This document shows, piece by piece, positions 1 through 5,871 of a DNA stretch of 10,892 nt (positions within the stretch are counted from its first letter, which is position 1; each line of letters begins with the position of its first letter). Origin of the DNA: CBDDRG01 sp051306415 (GTDB lineage Bacteria; Pseudomonadota; Gammaproteobacteria; Pseudomonadales; Porticoccaceae); NCBI GenBank assembly GCA_051306415.1, contig JBPPNE010000132.1:1-10892 (forward strand), written 5' to 3'. The position numbers and the translations under genes were made by a program. Below the pieces are notes generated by a model, which saw nothing but the letters and a program-made list of their open reading frames with translations, searched no databases and was not told where the DNA came from.

Positions 1-302
1 TGGTTGCCGAGGCCAAGCCCAAGCTGAAGAGGCCACCGCTGTATCGCGTGGTTCTGCTCAATGACGACTACACGCCGATGGAGTTTGTGGTTGAGGTTCT
101 CGAGGCGTTTTTTTTCATGGATCGGGAGTTGGCGGTGCGTGTCATGCTTAAGGTTCACACCGAGGGCAAGGGGATTTGCGGCGTTTTTACCCGAGAGGTC
201 GCCGAAACCAAGGCCGCAGAGGTCAATCAATATGCGCGGGACAACGAGCATCCGCTGTTATGTGAAATTGAGCCGGCGGCGGAGTCAGATGAAGACAGCT
301 AG
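1..302 (+). CDS. clpS: ATP-dependent Clp protease adaptor ClpS (5' truncated by window)
   Basis: ClpS is the N-recognin of the bacterial N-degron pathway. It binds proteins with N-terminal Leu, Phe, Tyr or Trp and hands them to ClpA. The reading frame is open from base 3, so the start codon lies before the window; the visible part is about 99 residues, most of the usual 100-120. The signature NDDYTPMEF (bases 60-86) forms the N-end binding pocket and includes the gatekeeper Met. The MLKVHTEGKGICGVF block carries the conserved pocket His, and the ARDNEHPL segment near the C-terminus is typical. All key pocket residues are present, so the protein should be active. An internal Met/Val codon at 48 is not the real start, because conserved PPLYRVVLLN sequence runs upstream of it. 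A run of eight T (108-115) encodes part of a Phe triplet. The gene sits 12 bp before clpA on the same strand, so the adaptor and its unfoldase are probably co-transcribed. Confidence 0.97.
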   Translation, partial: VAEAKPKLKRPPLYRVVLLNDDYTPMEFVVEVLEAFFFMDRELAVRVMLKVHTEGKGICGVFTREVAETKAAEVNQYARDNEHPLLCEIEPAAESDEDS

Positions 303-314
303 CAGGTATACACC

Positions 315-2594
315 ATGCTGAGTCGAGATTTAGAAGTTACCCTCAATCTGGCCTTTCAGGGCGCAGCCTCGAAGCGCCATGAGTTCATGACGGTTGAACA
401 TCTGTTGTTGGCGCTATTGGACAATGCCTCCGCAGTCGGCGTGCTACGTGCGTGCGGCGCTGATTTGGACACCTTGCGCCGAGATCTCGGTGAATTTATT
501 GACTCTACCACGCCGCTAATTCCCACCGAAGACAAGACGCGGGAGACCCAGCCCACTCTGGCATTTCAGCGCGTGTTGCAGCGCGCGGTATTCCATGTGC
601 AGTCGTCGGGTAAAAATGAAGTTCAGGGCGCCAATGTTCTGGTGGCGATTTTCAGCGAGCAGGAGAGTCAGGCGGTTTATTTCCTGCGTTTGCAGAATAT
701 CTCCCGTATTGATCTCGTCAATTATATTTCTCACGGTATCGCGAAATATGCTGATCAGGCGGAGCAGGGACGCGATTCCGCCGTCCCCCGCGAGCAGAGT
801 GGGGATGAATCCGCGGGCGATGGTGGGCACAGTGAGGCCAGTCTGCTGGAGCAATTTGCGACTGACTTGAACGCGCAGGCGAGGTTGCAGCTGATCGATC
901 CCCTCGTCGGTCGAACCGCGGAGATCGAGCGGGTATGTCAGATCCTCGTGCGCAGACGCAAGAACAATCCTCTCCTCGTCGGCGAGGCCGGTGTCGGCAA
1001 AACGGCGATTGCCGAAGGTCTGGCCAAAATGGTGGTGGAAGGCGATATCGCCGAGCCACTGAAGGATAGCGTTGTCTATGCGCTGGACATGGGGGCACTA
1101 CTCGCCGGGACCAAGTATCGCGGCGATTTCGAAAAACGTTTTAAGGGATTACTCGCCGAGCTCGGCAAGAAAAAAGGCGCGATTCTGTTCATTGATGAAA
1201 TCCACACCATTATTGGCGCGGGGGCTGCCTCTGGTGGTGTGATGGATGCGTCCAATCTGCTGAAACCAATACTGACTTCGGGCAAGATCCGTTGCATAGG
1301 CTCAACAACCTACCAGGAGTATCGGGGTATTTTTGAAAAGGATCGGGCCCTATCTCGGCGCTTCCAGAAAATTGATGTGCCCGAGCCTTCGGTGCAAGAG
1401 ACATACGAGATCCTCAAGGGGCTCAAGAGCCACTTTGAGACGCATCACAACCTGCGGTTTACGCTGGGCGCGCTGAAGTCCGCGGCCGAGTTGTCGGCGC
1501 GTTATATCCAGGATCGCTTTTTGCCCGATAAAGCCATTGATGTGATCGATGAAGCGGGCGCCTACCAGCAATTGCAATCGCCATCGCGGCGTAAAAAGAC
1601 GGTCGGCGTAACGGATATTGAAGCGATTGTTGCAAAGATTGCGCGGATCCCCCCGAAGAGTGTTTCCATGTCCGATCGGGAACAGCTACGGGGTCTTGGC
1701 GCCAAACTCAAGATGGTGGTGTTTGGTCAGGATGAAGCCATTGGAACCCTGGACTCGGCCATCAAGCTGGCGCGCGCGGGGTTGCGCGATGGCAGTAAAC
1801 CCATAGGTTCCTTTTTATTCGCCGGCCCCACGGGCGTTGGCAAGACCGAGGTATCGCGTCAGCTTGCCGAAGTCATGGGTATAGAACTGCTCCGCTTTGA
1901 TATGTCCGAGTACATGGAGCGACACACGGTTTCGCGACTGATTGGTGCGCCTCCGGGTTACATCGGCTTTGATCAAGGGGGTCTGCTGACGGATGCGGTC
2001 ACCAAGCATCCTCACGCGGTGGTGCTCCTTGATGAAATCGAAAAAGCCCATCCGGACGTGTTCAATCTGTTGCTACAGGTCATGGATCACGGCACGCTGA
2101 CAGATAACAATGGGCGCAAGGCCGATTTCCGCAATATTATTTTGATCATGACCACCAACGCCGGTGCTGAACTGATTAGCCGCACGTCCATCGGTTTTAC
2201 GCACCAGGATCACAGCTCCGATGGCATGGAGGCGATCAAGAAGATGTTCTCGCCGGAGTTCCGCAATCGCCTGGACGCTATTGTCCAGTTCAAAGCCCTG
2301 AGTGGCGATATCATCAAAACCGTGGTGGACAAATTTCTCACCGAGCTCCAAGCCCAGCTAGACGACAAGAAAGTGCATATCCACGTTGATGAGGCCGCGC
2401 GTGATTGGCTGGCCGTACAGGGCTATGACGAGAAGATGGGTGCCCGCCCGATGGCTCGGCTGATCCAGGAGAAAATCAAGAAGCCCCTCGCCGAGCAAGT
2501 CTTGTTCGGCGATCTCGCGGATGGTGGCAGCGTGGAGGTGTCGCTGGAGGGCGATGAGTTGGTGCTGAAAGTGCTGCAGGCGGAAGAAGTCTAA
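315..2594 (+). CDS. clpA: ATP-dependent Clp protease ATP-binding subunit ClpA
   Basis: ClpA is the hexameric AAA+ unfoldase that caps ClpP in the cytosol and degrades N-degron, ssrA-tagged and other substrates. The protein is 759 residues, against 758 in E. coli. The order is an N-domain (about 1-145, the ClpS docking site), an acidic/Gly-rich linker (about 150-175), AAA1 with Walker A GEAGVGKT (223-230) and Walker B Asp294-Glu295, and AAA2 with Walker A GPTGVGKT (504-511) and Walker B Asp573-Glu574. The substrate-translocating GYIG pore motif follows APP in AAA2. The ClpP-docking tripeptide is IGF (626-628), where E. coli ClpA has IGL. The C-terminal small domain (GYDEKMGARPMARLIQ) is complete. 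The ATG at 315 has an AGG eight bases upstream. The gene follows clpS by 12 bp and converges on infA. No truncation or missing catalytic residue is visible. Confidence 0.99.
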   Translation: MLSRDLEVTLNLAFQGAASKRHEFMTVEHLLLALLDNASAVGVLRACGADLDTLRRDLGEFIDSTTPLIPTEDKTRETQPTLAFQRVLQRAVFHVQSSGKNEVQGANVLVAIFSEQESQAVYFLRLQNISRIDLVNYISHGIAKYADQAEQGRDSAVPREQSGDESAGDGGHSEASLLEQFATDLNAQARLQLIDPLVGRTAEIERVCQILVRRRKNNPLLVGEAGVGKTAIAEGLAKMVVEGDIAEPLKDSVVYALDMGALLAGTKYRGDFEKRFKGLLAELGKKKGAILFIDEIHTIIGAGAASGGVMDASNLLKPILTSGKIRCIGSTTYQEYRGIFEKDRALSRRFQKIDVPEPSVQETYEILKGLKSHFETHHNLRFTLGALKSAAELSARYIQDRFLPDKAIDVIDEAGAYQQLQSPSRRKKTVGVTDIEAIVAKIARIPPKSVSMSDREQLRGLGAKLKMVVFGQDEAIGTLDSAIKLARAGLRDGSKPIGSFLFAGPTGVGKTEVSRQLAEVMGIELLRFDMSEYMERHTVSRLIGAPPGYIGFDQGGLLTDAVTKHPHAVVLLDEIEKAHPDVFNLLLQVMDHGTLTDNNGRKADFRNIILIMTTNAGAELISRTSIGFTHQDHSSDGMEAIKKMFSPEFRNRLDAIVQFKALSGDIIKTVVDKFLTELQAQLDDKKVHIHVDEAARDWLAVQGYDEKMGARPMARLIQEKIKKPLAEQVLFGDLADGGSVEVSLEGDELVLKVLQAEEV

Positions 2595-2598
2595 GCGA

Positions 2599-2612
2599 CC
2601 GCACTGTTGCGG
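2599..2612. terminator. Weak hairpin between convergent clpA and infA
   Basis: Just past the clpA stop codon, CCGCA-ctgt-TGCGG forms a perfect 5-bp stem with a 4-base loop; it can be lengthened by CG pairs across a one-base bulge. The 62-bp gap lies between convergent genes, where a bidirectional terminator is expected. No T-run follows the hairpin on either strand, so calling it a terminator is an inference from position. Confidence 0.25.
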
Positions 2613-2630
2613 CGACACGACCCAGCAAGG

Positions 2631-2656
2631 TTTGCCGACGCAATTTCCCGACGCAA
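2631..2656. repeat. 13-bp tandem duplication at the 3' end of infA
   Basis: Two adjacent 13-bp units, tttgccgacgcaa and tttcccgacgcaa, differ at one base. They end exactly at the infA stop codon (2657-2659, read on the minus strand) and fill half of the clpA-infA gap. This looks like a slippage duplication. No function is evident. Confidence 0.7.
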
Positions 2657-2875
2657 TCAGCGCTCGCGGTAAGTGATACGGCCCTTGCTCAAATCGTAGG
2701 GCGTCAATTCCACCTTGACCTTGTCGCCCGTCAAAATACGGATGTAATTTTTGCGCATCTTGCCGGAGATATGCGCGGTCACCACGTGGCCGTTTTCGAG
2801 TTTTACGCGAAAGGTTGTATTGGGCAGGGTGTCAATCACTTCACCCTCCATTTCTATGTGGTCTTCTTTTGCCAT
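2657..2875 (-). CDS. infA: Translation initiation factor IF-1
   Basis: IF-1 is the small OB-fold factor that binds the 30S A site and assists IF-2 and IF-3 in start-codon selection. The protein is 72 residues, the standard length, and reads MAKEDHIEMEG, then LPNTTFRVKLENGHVV, AHISGKMRKNYIRILTGD and TPYDLSKGRI, near-identical to the family consensus. The frame stays open for 24 codons upstream, but the universal MAKED start fixes the ATG at 2875. A GAGGGG lies very close to this ATG and a GGAG further up. The gene converges on clpA. It is separated from the bpt operon by 129 bp holding an inverted repeat and a good promoter, so it probably has its own transcript. Confidence 0.98.
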   Translation of the reverse strand: MAKEDHIEMEGEVIDTLPNTTFRVKLENGHVVTAHISGKMRKNYIRILTGDKVKVELTPYDLSKGRITYRER

Positions 2876-2918
2876 ACCCCTCGGGGACTCCAGTTGACGC
2901 AGGCCGACAGCGCGCGGC

Positions 2919-2947
2919 ATTGTGCCTGATAAAGCAGCCCTTGGCAA
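2919..2947 (-). promoter_or_regulatory. Candidate sigma70 promoter of infA
   Basis: On the minus strand, TTGCCA (2947-2942; 5 of 6 match to TTGACA) is followed after exactly 17 bp by CACAAT (2924-2919; 4 of 6 match to TATAAT). Transcription would start near 2912, leaving a leader of about 37 bases before the infA ATG. Its place between the bpt hairpin and infA fits an independent infA promoter. It was found by eye and has not been tested. Confidence 0.5.
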
Positions 2948-2960
2948 AGCAAGGTTGGTA

Positions 2961-2994
2961 GAATTGGGGTTGGTTCAGCGTCCAACGCCAATTC
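2961..2994. terminator. Inverted repeat after bpt, possible terminator or attenuator
   Basis: The arms at 2961-2973 (GAATTGGGGTTGG) and 2982-2994 (CCAACGCCAATTC) pair over 13 positions with a single mismatch and enclose an 8-base loop. The repeat lies 10 bp past the bpt stop codon and just upstream of the candidate infA -35 box. That position suits termination of the trxB-aat-bpt transcript, read on the minus strand. Only a broken T-rich stretch follows, not a clean U-tract, so a processing site or partial attenuator is also possible. Confidence 0.45.
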
Positions 2995-3004
2995 TTCTCC
3001 CCGG

Positions 3005-3727
3005 TTACGGGAGCACTAGCCAGCGGTTCTCCAGATAGTACTCGGCAGGGTGGAATGCCGATTTGTAACTCATCTTCACGCAGTCGCGAATCCAATAACC
3101 CAGATAGACATAATTGCTGCCATTGGCAGCGGTTAGCTCGATCTGTTTGATGATTGCAAACGTGCCAAGGCTCCTGTAGTCGAGCGCCGGATCAAAATAG
3201 GTATAGATCGCTGACAGTCCGTGTTGTAGCCAGTCCACCACGGCACACGCCACCAGTTTGCCCTCAAGCCGGAATTCCATAAAGCGCGTGCAGTCCCAGG
3301 GATGGCCGATAAACTCCAGGTACTGGTGGCGAGAGGGCGGATACATGTCACCGTTGATATGGCGGGTGGCAATGTAATTTTCATAGAGCGCGTAGTGTTC
3401 ATCGAGATCCACTTCGCGGACAACTGCGACGTCAATGTCCTGATTCCGCTTGAGGGTGCGGCGTTGTTGGCGATTGGGGGCAAAGGCCTGCACGGGGATA
3501 CGTACCGGGATGCAGGATTTACAGTGGGTGCAGCGGGGAGCGTAAAGATATTGCCCGCTGCGGCGAAAACCCAGGTCGGACAGAGAGCTGTAGATGTCGT
3601 TGTCTACCGGGAGTTTGGGGTCGACAAAAGCGGTCGTTGCTTCTTGGTCGGGCAGGTAACTGCAGCGGTGGGGGGCGGTTAGATAGAGCCGGATCTGTTG
3701 GAGGTCAGGGGAGATATCCCGGGTCAT
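3005..3727 (-). CDS. bpt: Aspartate/glutamate leucyltransferase (arginyltransferase-like, Bpt)
   Basis: Bpt transfers leucine from Leu-tRNA to proteins with N-terminal Asp or Glu, turning them into ClpS-recognised N-degrons. It resembles eukaryotic arginyltransferase Ate1, and some annotations call it ate. The protein is 240 residues, the usual length. Near the N-terminus are CSYLPDQEATT (22-32) and the Cys-rich motif CTHCKSC (66-72) within YAPRCTHCKSCIPVRIPV. The C-terminal GNAT-like half has YTYFDP (175-180), YLGYWI (208-213) and the MSYKSAFHPAE segment. The start ATG at 3727 fits the family start (MTxD-SPDL-QIRLYLT). It lies 25 bp downstream of aat in the same direction, as the last gene of a trxB-aat-bpt unit, beside clpS-clpA, whose substrates it makes. 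The choice of Leu rather than Arg as the transferred residue is taken from the bacterial family, not proven by the sequence. Confidence 0.97.
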   Translation of the reverse strand: MTRDISPDLQQIRLYLTAPHRCSYLPDQEATTAFVDPKLPVDNDIYSSLSDLGFRRSGQYLYAPRCTHCKSCIPVRIPVQAFAPNRQQRRTLKRNQDIDVAVVREVDLDEHYALYENYIATRHINGDMYPPSRHQYLEFIGHPWDCTRFMEFRLEGKLVACAVVDWLQHGLSAIYTYFDPALDYRSLGTFAIIKQIELTAANGSNYVYLGYWIRDCVKMSYKSAFHPAEYYLENRWLVLP

Positions 3728-3752
3728 TGGCGCCGCCTGGAAGGGGAGATGG

Positions 3753-4454
3753 TCAACGAATCCTAGCGGAAATAAGCGCTGCAGGCCACATCGCCGGTGA
3801 TGTCAGAGGTCTACGAAGATGGTCGATAAACTGGCCTCGGGGCAGTGTGGTCGCGCCCATCGCGACCACATGCGGCGTTATTACCTGGCAGTCAATCAGG
3901 CTGAATCCGGCCGCTGACAGCCCGCGTGCGAGATGGATCAAGGCGATTTTTGATGCGTTGCCGGCTCTGCTGAACATGGATTCACCGCAAAAGACTCCGT
4001 TGATGGCGACCCCGTACAGGCCACCGGCGAGATTCCCGTTCAGCCAGTATTCAATTGAGTGCGCGTGGCCCTGCTGATACAGGAGGGTATAGGCTTCGAG
4101 CATTTCGGGGAGTATCCAGGTGCCTGGGTTATCACCTCGTGGCACCGCGCACGCCTCGATGACCGCACGGAAGGCGGAGTCGACGCGGATCTCGTACGTT
4201 TCCCTCCGCATCGCCTTGGCGAGGTTGCGGGAGACGTGGATGTCGTCGGGGAGCAACACCGCGCGAGGGTTCGGGCTCCACCACAAAATCGGTTGCTCGG
4301 CGCTGTACCAGGGGAATATCCCCTGGCGATAAGCGGTCAGCAAGGTTTCCGGCGCCAGGTTGCCACCGATCGCCAGTAACCCGTTGGGATCGTCGAGCGC
4401 CTGCTCGGGTGGCGGGAAGCGGGGATTGCGGGCGTTCAGAACCGGAAGGCGCAC
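3753..4454 (-). CDS. aat: Leucyl/phenylalanyl-tRNA--protein transferase
   Basis: Aat is the cytosolic L/F transferase that adds Leu or Phe from aminoacyl-tRNA to proteins with N-terminal Lys or Arg, creating primary N-degrons for ClpS-ClpAP. The protein is 233 residues, the normal size. Recognisable family motifs are FPPPEQAL-DPNGLLAIGG near the N-terminus, QGIFPWY (44-50), WWSPNPRAV (58-66), GTWI (111-114), HSIE (132-135), GGLYG (144-148), FCGESMFS (155-162) and LIDCQ (186-190), whose Asp belongs to the catalytic site. The ATG at 4454 begins only a few residues before the conserved block. The gene is 20 bp downstream of trxB and 25 bp upstream of bpt, so the two N-end-tagging transferases are co-directional neighbours. 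In E. coli cydCD separates aat from trxB; here nothing does. Confidence 0.98.
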   Translation of the reverse strand: MRLPVLNARNPRFPPPEQALDDPNGLLAIGGNLAPETLLTAYRQGIFPWYSAEQPILWWSPNPRAVLLPDDIHVSRNLAKAMRRETYEIRVDSAFRAVIEACAVPRGDNPGTWILPEMLEAYTLLYQQGHAHSIEYWLNGNLAGGLYGVAINGVFCGESMFSRAGNASKIALIHLARGLSAAGFSLIDCQVITPHVVAMGATTLPRGQFIDHLRRPLTSPAMWPAALISARIR

Positions 4455-4474
4455 GGCGATAGTGCTGGCGCCGT

Positions 4475-5422
4475 TCAGCCGGTGGCGTCGAGGAATTTCT
4501 CCGCGTCCAGTGCCGCCATGCAGCCTGAGCCGGCCGAGGTGATCGCTTGGCGATAGACATGGTCGGCGACGTCACCAGCGGCGAATACTCCCGGTATGCT
4601 GGTGGCGGTCGCATTGCCATCAGTTCCGCCAGCGACGGTGATATAGCCATTCTTCATCGCCAGTTGATTGGCGAAAATCCCGGTGTTGGGTTTGTGGCCG
4701 ATGGCGATAAACACGCCGCTCACCGCGAGTTCAGTGCTGCCACCCTGCTGGGAGCTTAGACGTGTACCAGTGACACCGCTCTCATCGCCCAATACCTCCG
4801 CCAGCGTGTGATTCCAGATGATGCGGATATTGCCGGTTTTGGTTTTGCTGAGGAGCTTGCTCTGAAGCATTTTTTCAGCGCGCAGACTGTCGCGGCGGTG
4901 AACCAGGATCACTTCGCTGCAAATGTTGGCCAGATAGAGCGCCTCCTCGACAGCGGTATTGCCGCCGCCGATGACTGCGACCTGCTGGCCGCGATAGAAA
5001 AATCCGTCGCAGGTTGCGCAGGCGCTCACCCCTCGACCCATGAATGCCTGCTCCGACGGCAGGCCCAGGTATTGGGCTGAGGCCCCCGTCGCGATGATCA
5101 GCGCATCGCAGCTGTATTTCCCACTGCCCTCGAGAAGGAAGGGGCGTCGATTCAAATCCAGTTTCTCAATGTGATCGACAATAACTTGTGTATCAAAACG
5201 TTCAGCGTGTTTTTGCATTCTCGCCATCAGGTCGGGGCCCTGGAGTCCCTCCACATCACCGGGCCAGTTGTCGACATCCGTAGTGGTGGTGAGCTGGCCG
5301 CCCTGCTGCACGCCGGTAATCACTACCGGATTCAGATTGGCGCGTGCGGCATAGACCGCTGCACTCCAGCCCGCGGGGCCTGAGCCGAGGATGATCAAGC
5401 GATGGTGGCGGTGCTCGGACAT
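4475..5422 (-). CDS. trxB: Thioredoxin-disulfide reductase
   Basis: TrxB is the FAD-dependent cytosolic enzyme that uses NADPH to reduce thioredoxin. The protein is 315 residues, standard for the low-molecular-weight bacterial class. Visible motifs in order are the FAD-binding GSGPAG (13-18), the redox-active CATC (135-138) in the ACATCDGFFYRG context, the NADPH-binding GGGNTA (152-157), HRRD (175-178) that contacts the NADPH phosphate, and GVFAAGDVAD (278-287), the second FAD motif. After GSGPAG the usual Y-T is W-S here, a mild substitution. The ATG at 5422 is close to the first conserved block. The ribosome-binding site is weak. It is the first gene of the minus-strand unit trxB-aat-bpt and is divergent from ftsK across the 450-bp control region. 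Confidence 0.99.
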   Translation of the reverse strand: MSEHRHHRLIILGSGPAGWSAAVYAARANLNPVVITGVQQGGQLTTTTDVDNWPGDVEGLQGPDLMARMQKHAERFDTQVIVDHIEKLDLNRRPFLLEGSGKYSCDALIIATGASAQYLGLPSEQAFMGRGVSACATCDGFFYRGQQVAVIGGGNTAVEEALYLANICSEVILVHRRDSLRAEKMLQSKLLSKTKTGNIRIIWNHTLAEVLGDESGVTGTRLSSQQGGSTELAVSGVFIAIGHKPNTGIFANQLAMKNGYITVAGGTDGNATATSIPGVFAAGDVADHVYRQAITSAGSGCMAALDAEKFLDATG

Positions 5423-5476
5423 GGTATTGCTCGCATTGCGATGTGTGCTGGGGGTGGTAGGAAGTCACGGCCGCCA

Positions 5477-5505
5477 ATGATAATGAACCGCGCGGCTCCT
5501 CACCA
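5477..5505 (-). promoter_or_regulatory. Weak candidate trxB promoter
   Basis: On the minus strand, TGGTGA (5505-5500) and TATCAT (5482-5477) are separated by 17 bp, about 55 bp before the trxB ATG. The -10 box matches the consensus well, but the -35 box matches only 3 of 6 bases. Position and spacing are the main support. Confidence 0.25.
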
Positions 5506-5527
5506 GTTTGATTTCTCTTGTTACCAG

Positions 5528-5539
5528 TCGGCTAGCCGA
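5528..5539. repeat. Perfect 12-bp palindrome
   Basis: TCGGCTAGCCGA is a perfect palindrome in the middle of the divergent trxB-ftsK spacer. It lies upstream of the candidate boxes for both directions. It could be an operator for a dimeric regulator, but no known regulator consensus was recognised. Confidence 0.5.
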
Positions 5540-5591
5540 GTAGGTCGGCGTTACACTTCGCCGCATTCGCGATGTTACCTTGGGGCTCCCG

Positions 5592-5620
5592 CTGGCATTT
5601 CAGTGGCGACGCCGTACAAT
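5592..5620 (+). promoter_or_regulatory. Candidate sigma70 promoter toward ftsK
   Basis: CTGGCA (5592-5597; 4 of 6 match to TTGACA), a 17-bp spacer and TACAAT (5615-5620; 5 of 6 match to TATAAT) face ftsK. Use of this promoter would give a long leader of roughly 240 bases. A closer promoter may exist but none was as clear by eye. Confidence 0.35.
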
Positions 5621-5744
5621 ACTGCGCTGATAGTCGCGGTACGAAGCGGTTGTTAATTTCCGATGATTTTCACGCGACTGTTTGTGGTGTTACCCGCTGC
5701 CATAGGTGTGTTTGAAATGGTATCGACGAGGTATTCGCCCGTTG

Positions 5745-5805
5745 CGGACAAATTCTGGTGTCGGACAAGAGAGTTGGCTTGTGCTAGAAAATTCATCGCG
5801 GACAA
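5745..5805. repeat. Three direct copies of CGGACAA
   Basis: CGGACAA occurs at 5745-5751, 5762-5768 and 5799-5805, with start-to-start distances of 17 and 37 bp, all in the same orientation and within about 130 bp of the ftsK start. The flanks vary (ttg, tgt, tcg before the C). Repeated short sites just upstream of a gene can be regulator-binding sites, but no regulator is identified. Confidence 0.4.
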
Positions 5806-5871
5806 CTGCACGCCTTTCTCTAGGGATATGTAAGGAGTCCGCCGGATTCCCGATTGATAGGAATTGAGTCG

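Larger units (their letters stand above)
5423..5871. other. Divergent intergenic control region between trxB and ftsK
   Basis: About 450 bp carries no convincing gene. Short frames exist on both strands but resemble no family I know. The region must hold the promoters for the leftward trxB-aat-bpt unit and the rightward ftsK-lolA-rarA-crcB unit. In E. coli lrp occupies this position; no remnant of lrp is visible. Signals seen by eye are candidate sigma70 boxes in both directions, the 12-bp palindrome at 5528-5539, three CGGACAA copies between 5745 and 5805, and an AAGGAG at 5832-5837 that is poorly spaced for any ftsK start. No tRNA or known riboswitch fold was recognised. Confidence 0.7.

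Noticed and set aside
2595..2656. Possible tRNA-Ser gene between clpA and infA, as in E. coli
   Set aside because: The gap is only 62 bp, too short for a tRNA-Ser, and no cloverleaf arms or T-loop sequence are visible.
2822..2829. GGGCAGGG, matching the FtsK-orienting polar sequence GGGNAGGG
   Set aside because: It is a single 8-base match inside infA coding sequence. Such sites are significant only as a genome-wide skew, which one window cannot show.
2876..2947. N-terminal extension of infA (24 extra residues)
   Set aside because: IF-1 begins MAKED almost universally. The extra codons overlap the candidate infA promoter and have no family similarity.
5402..5656. Plus-strand frame of 84 codons overlapping the trxB start
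   Set aside because: It begins antisense inside trxB and shows no family resemblance or clear ribosome-binding site.
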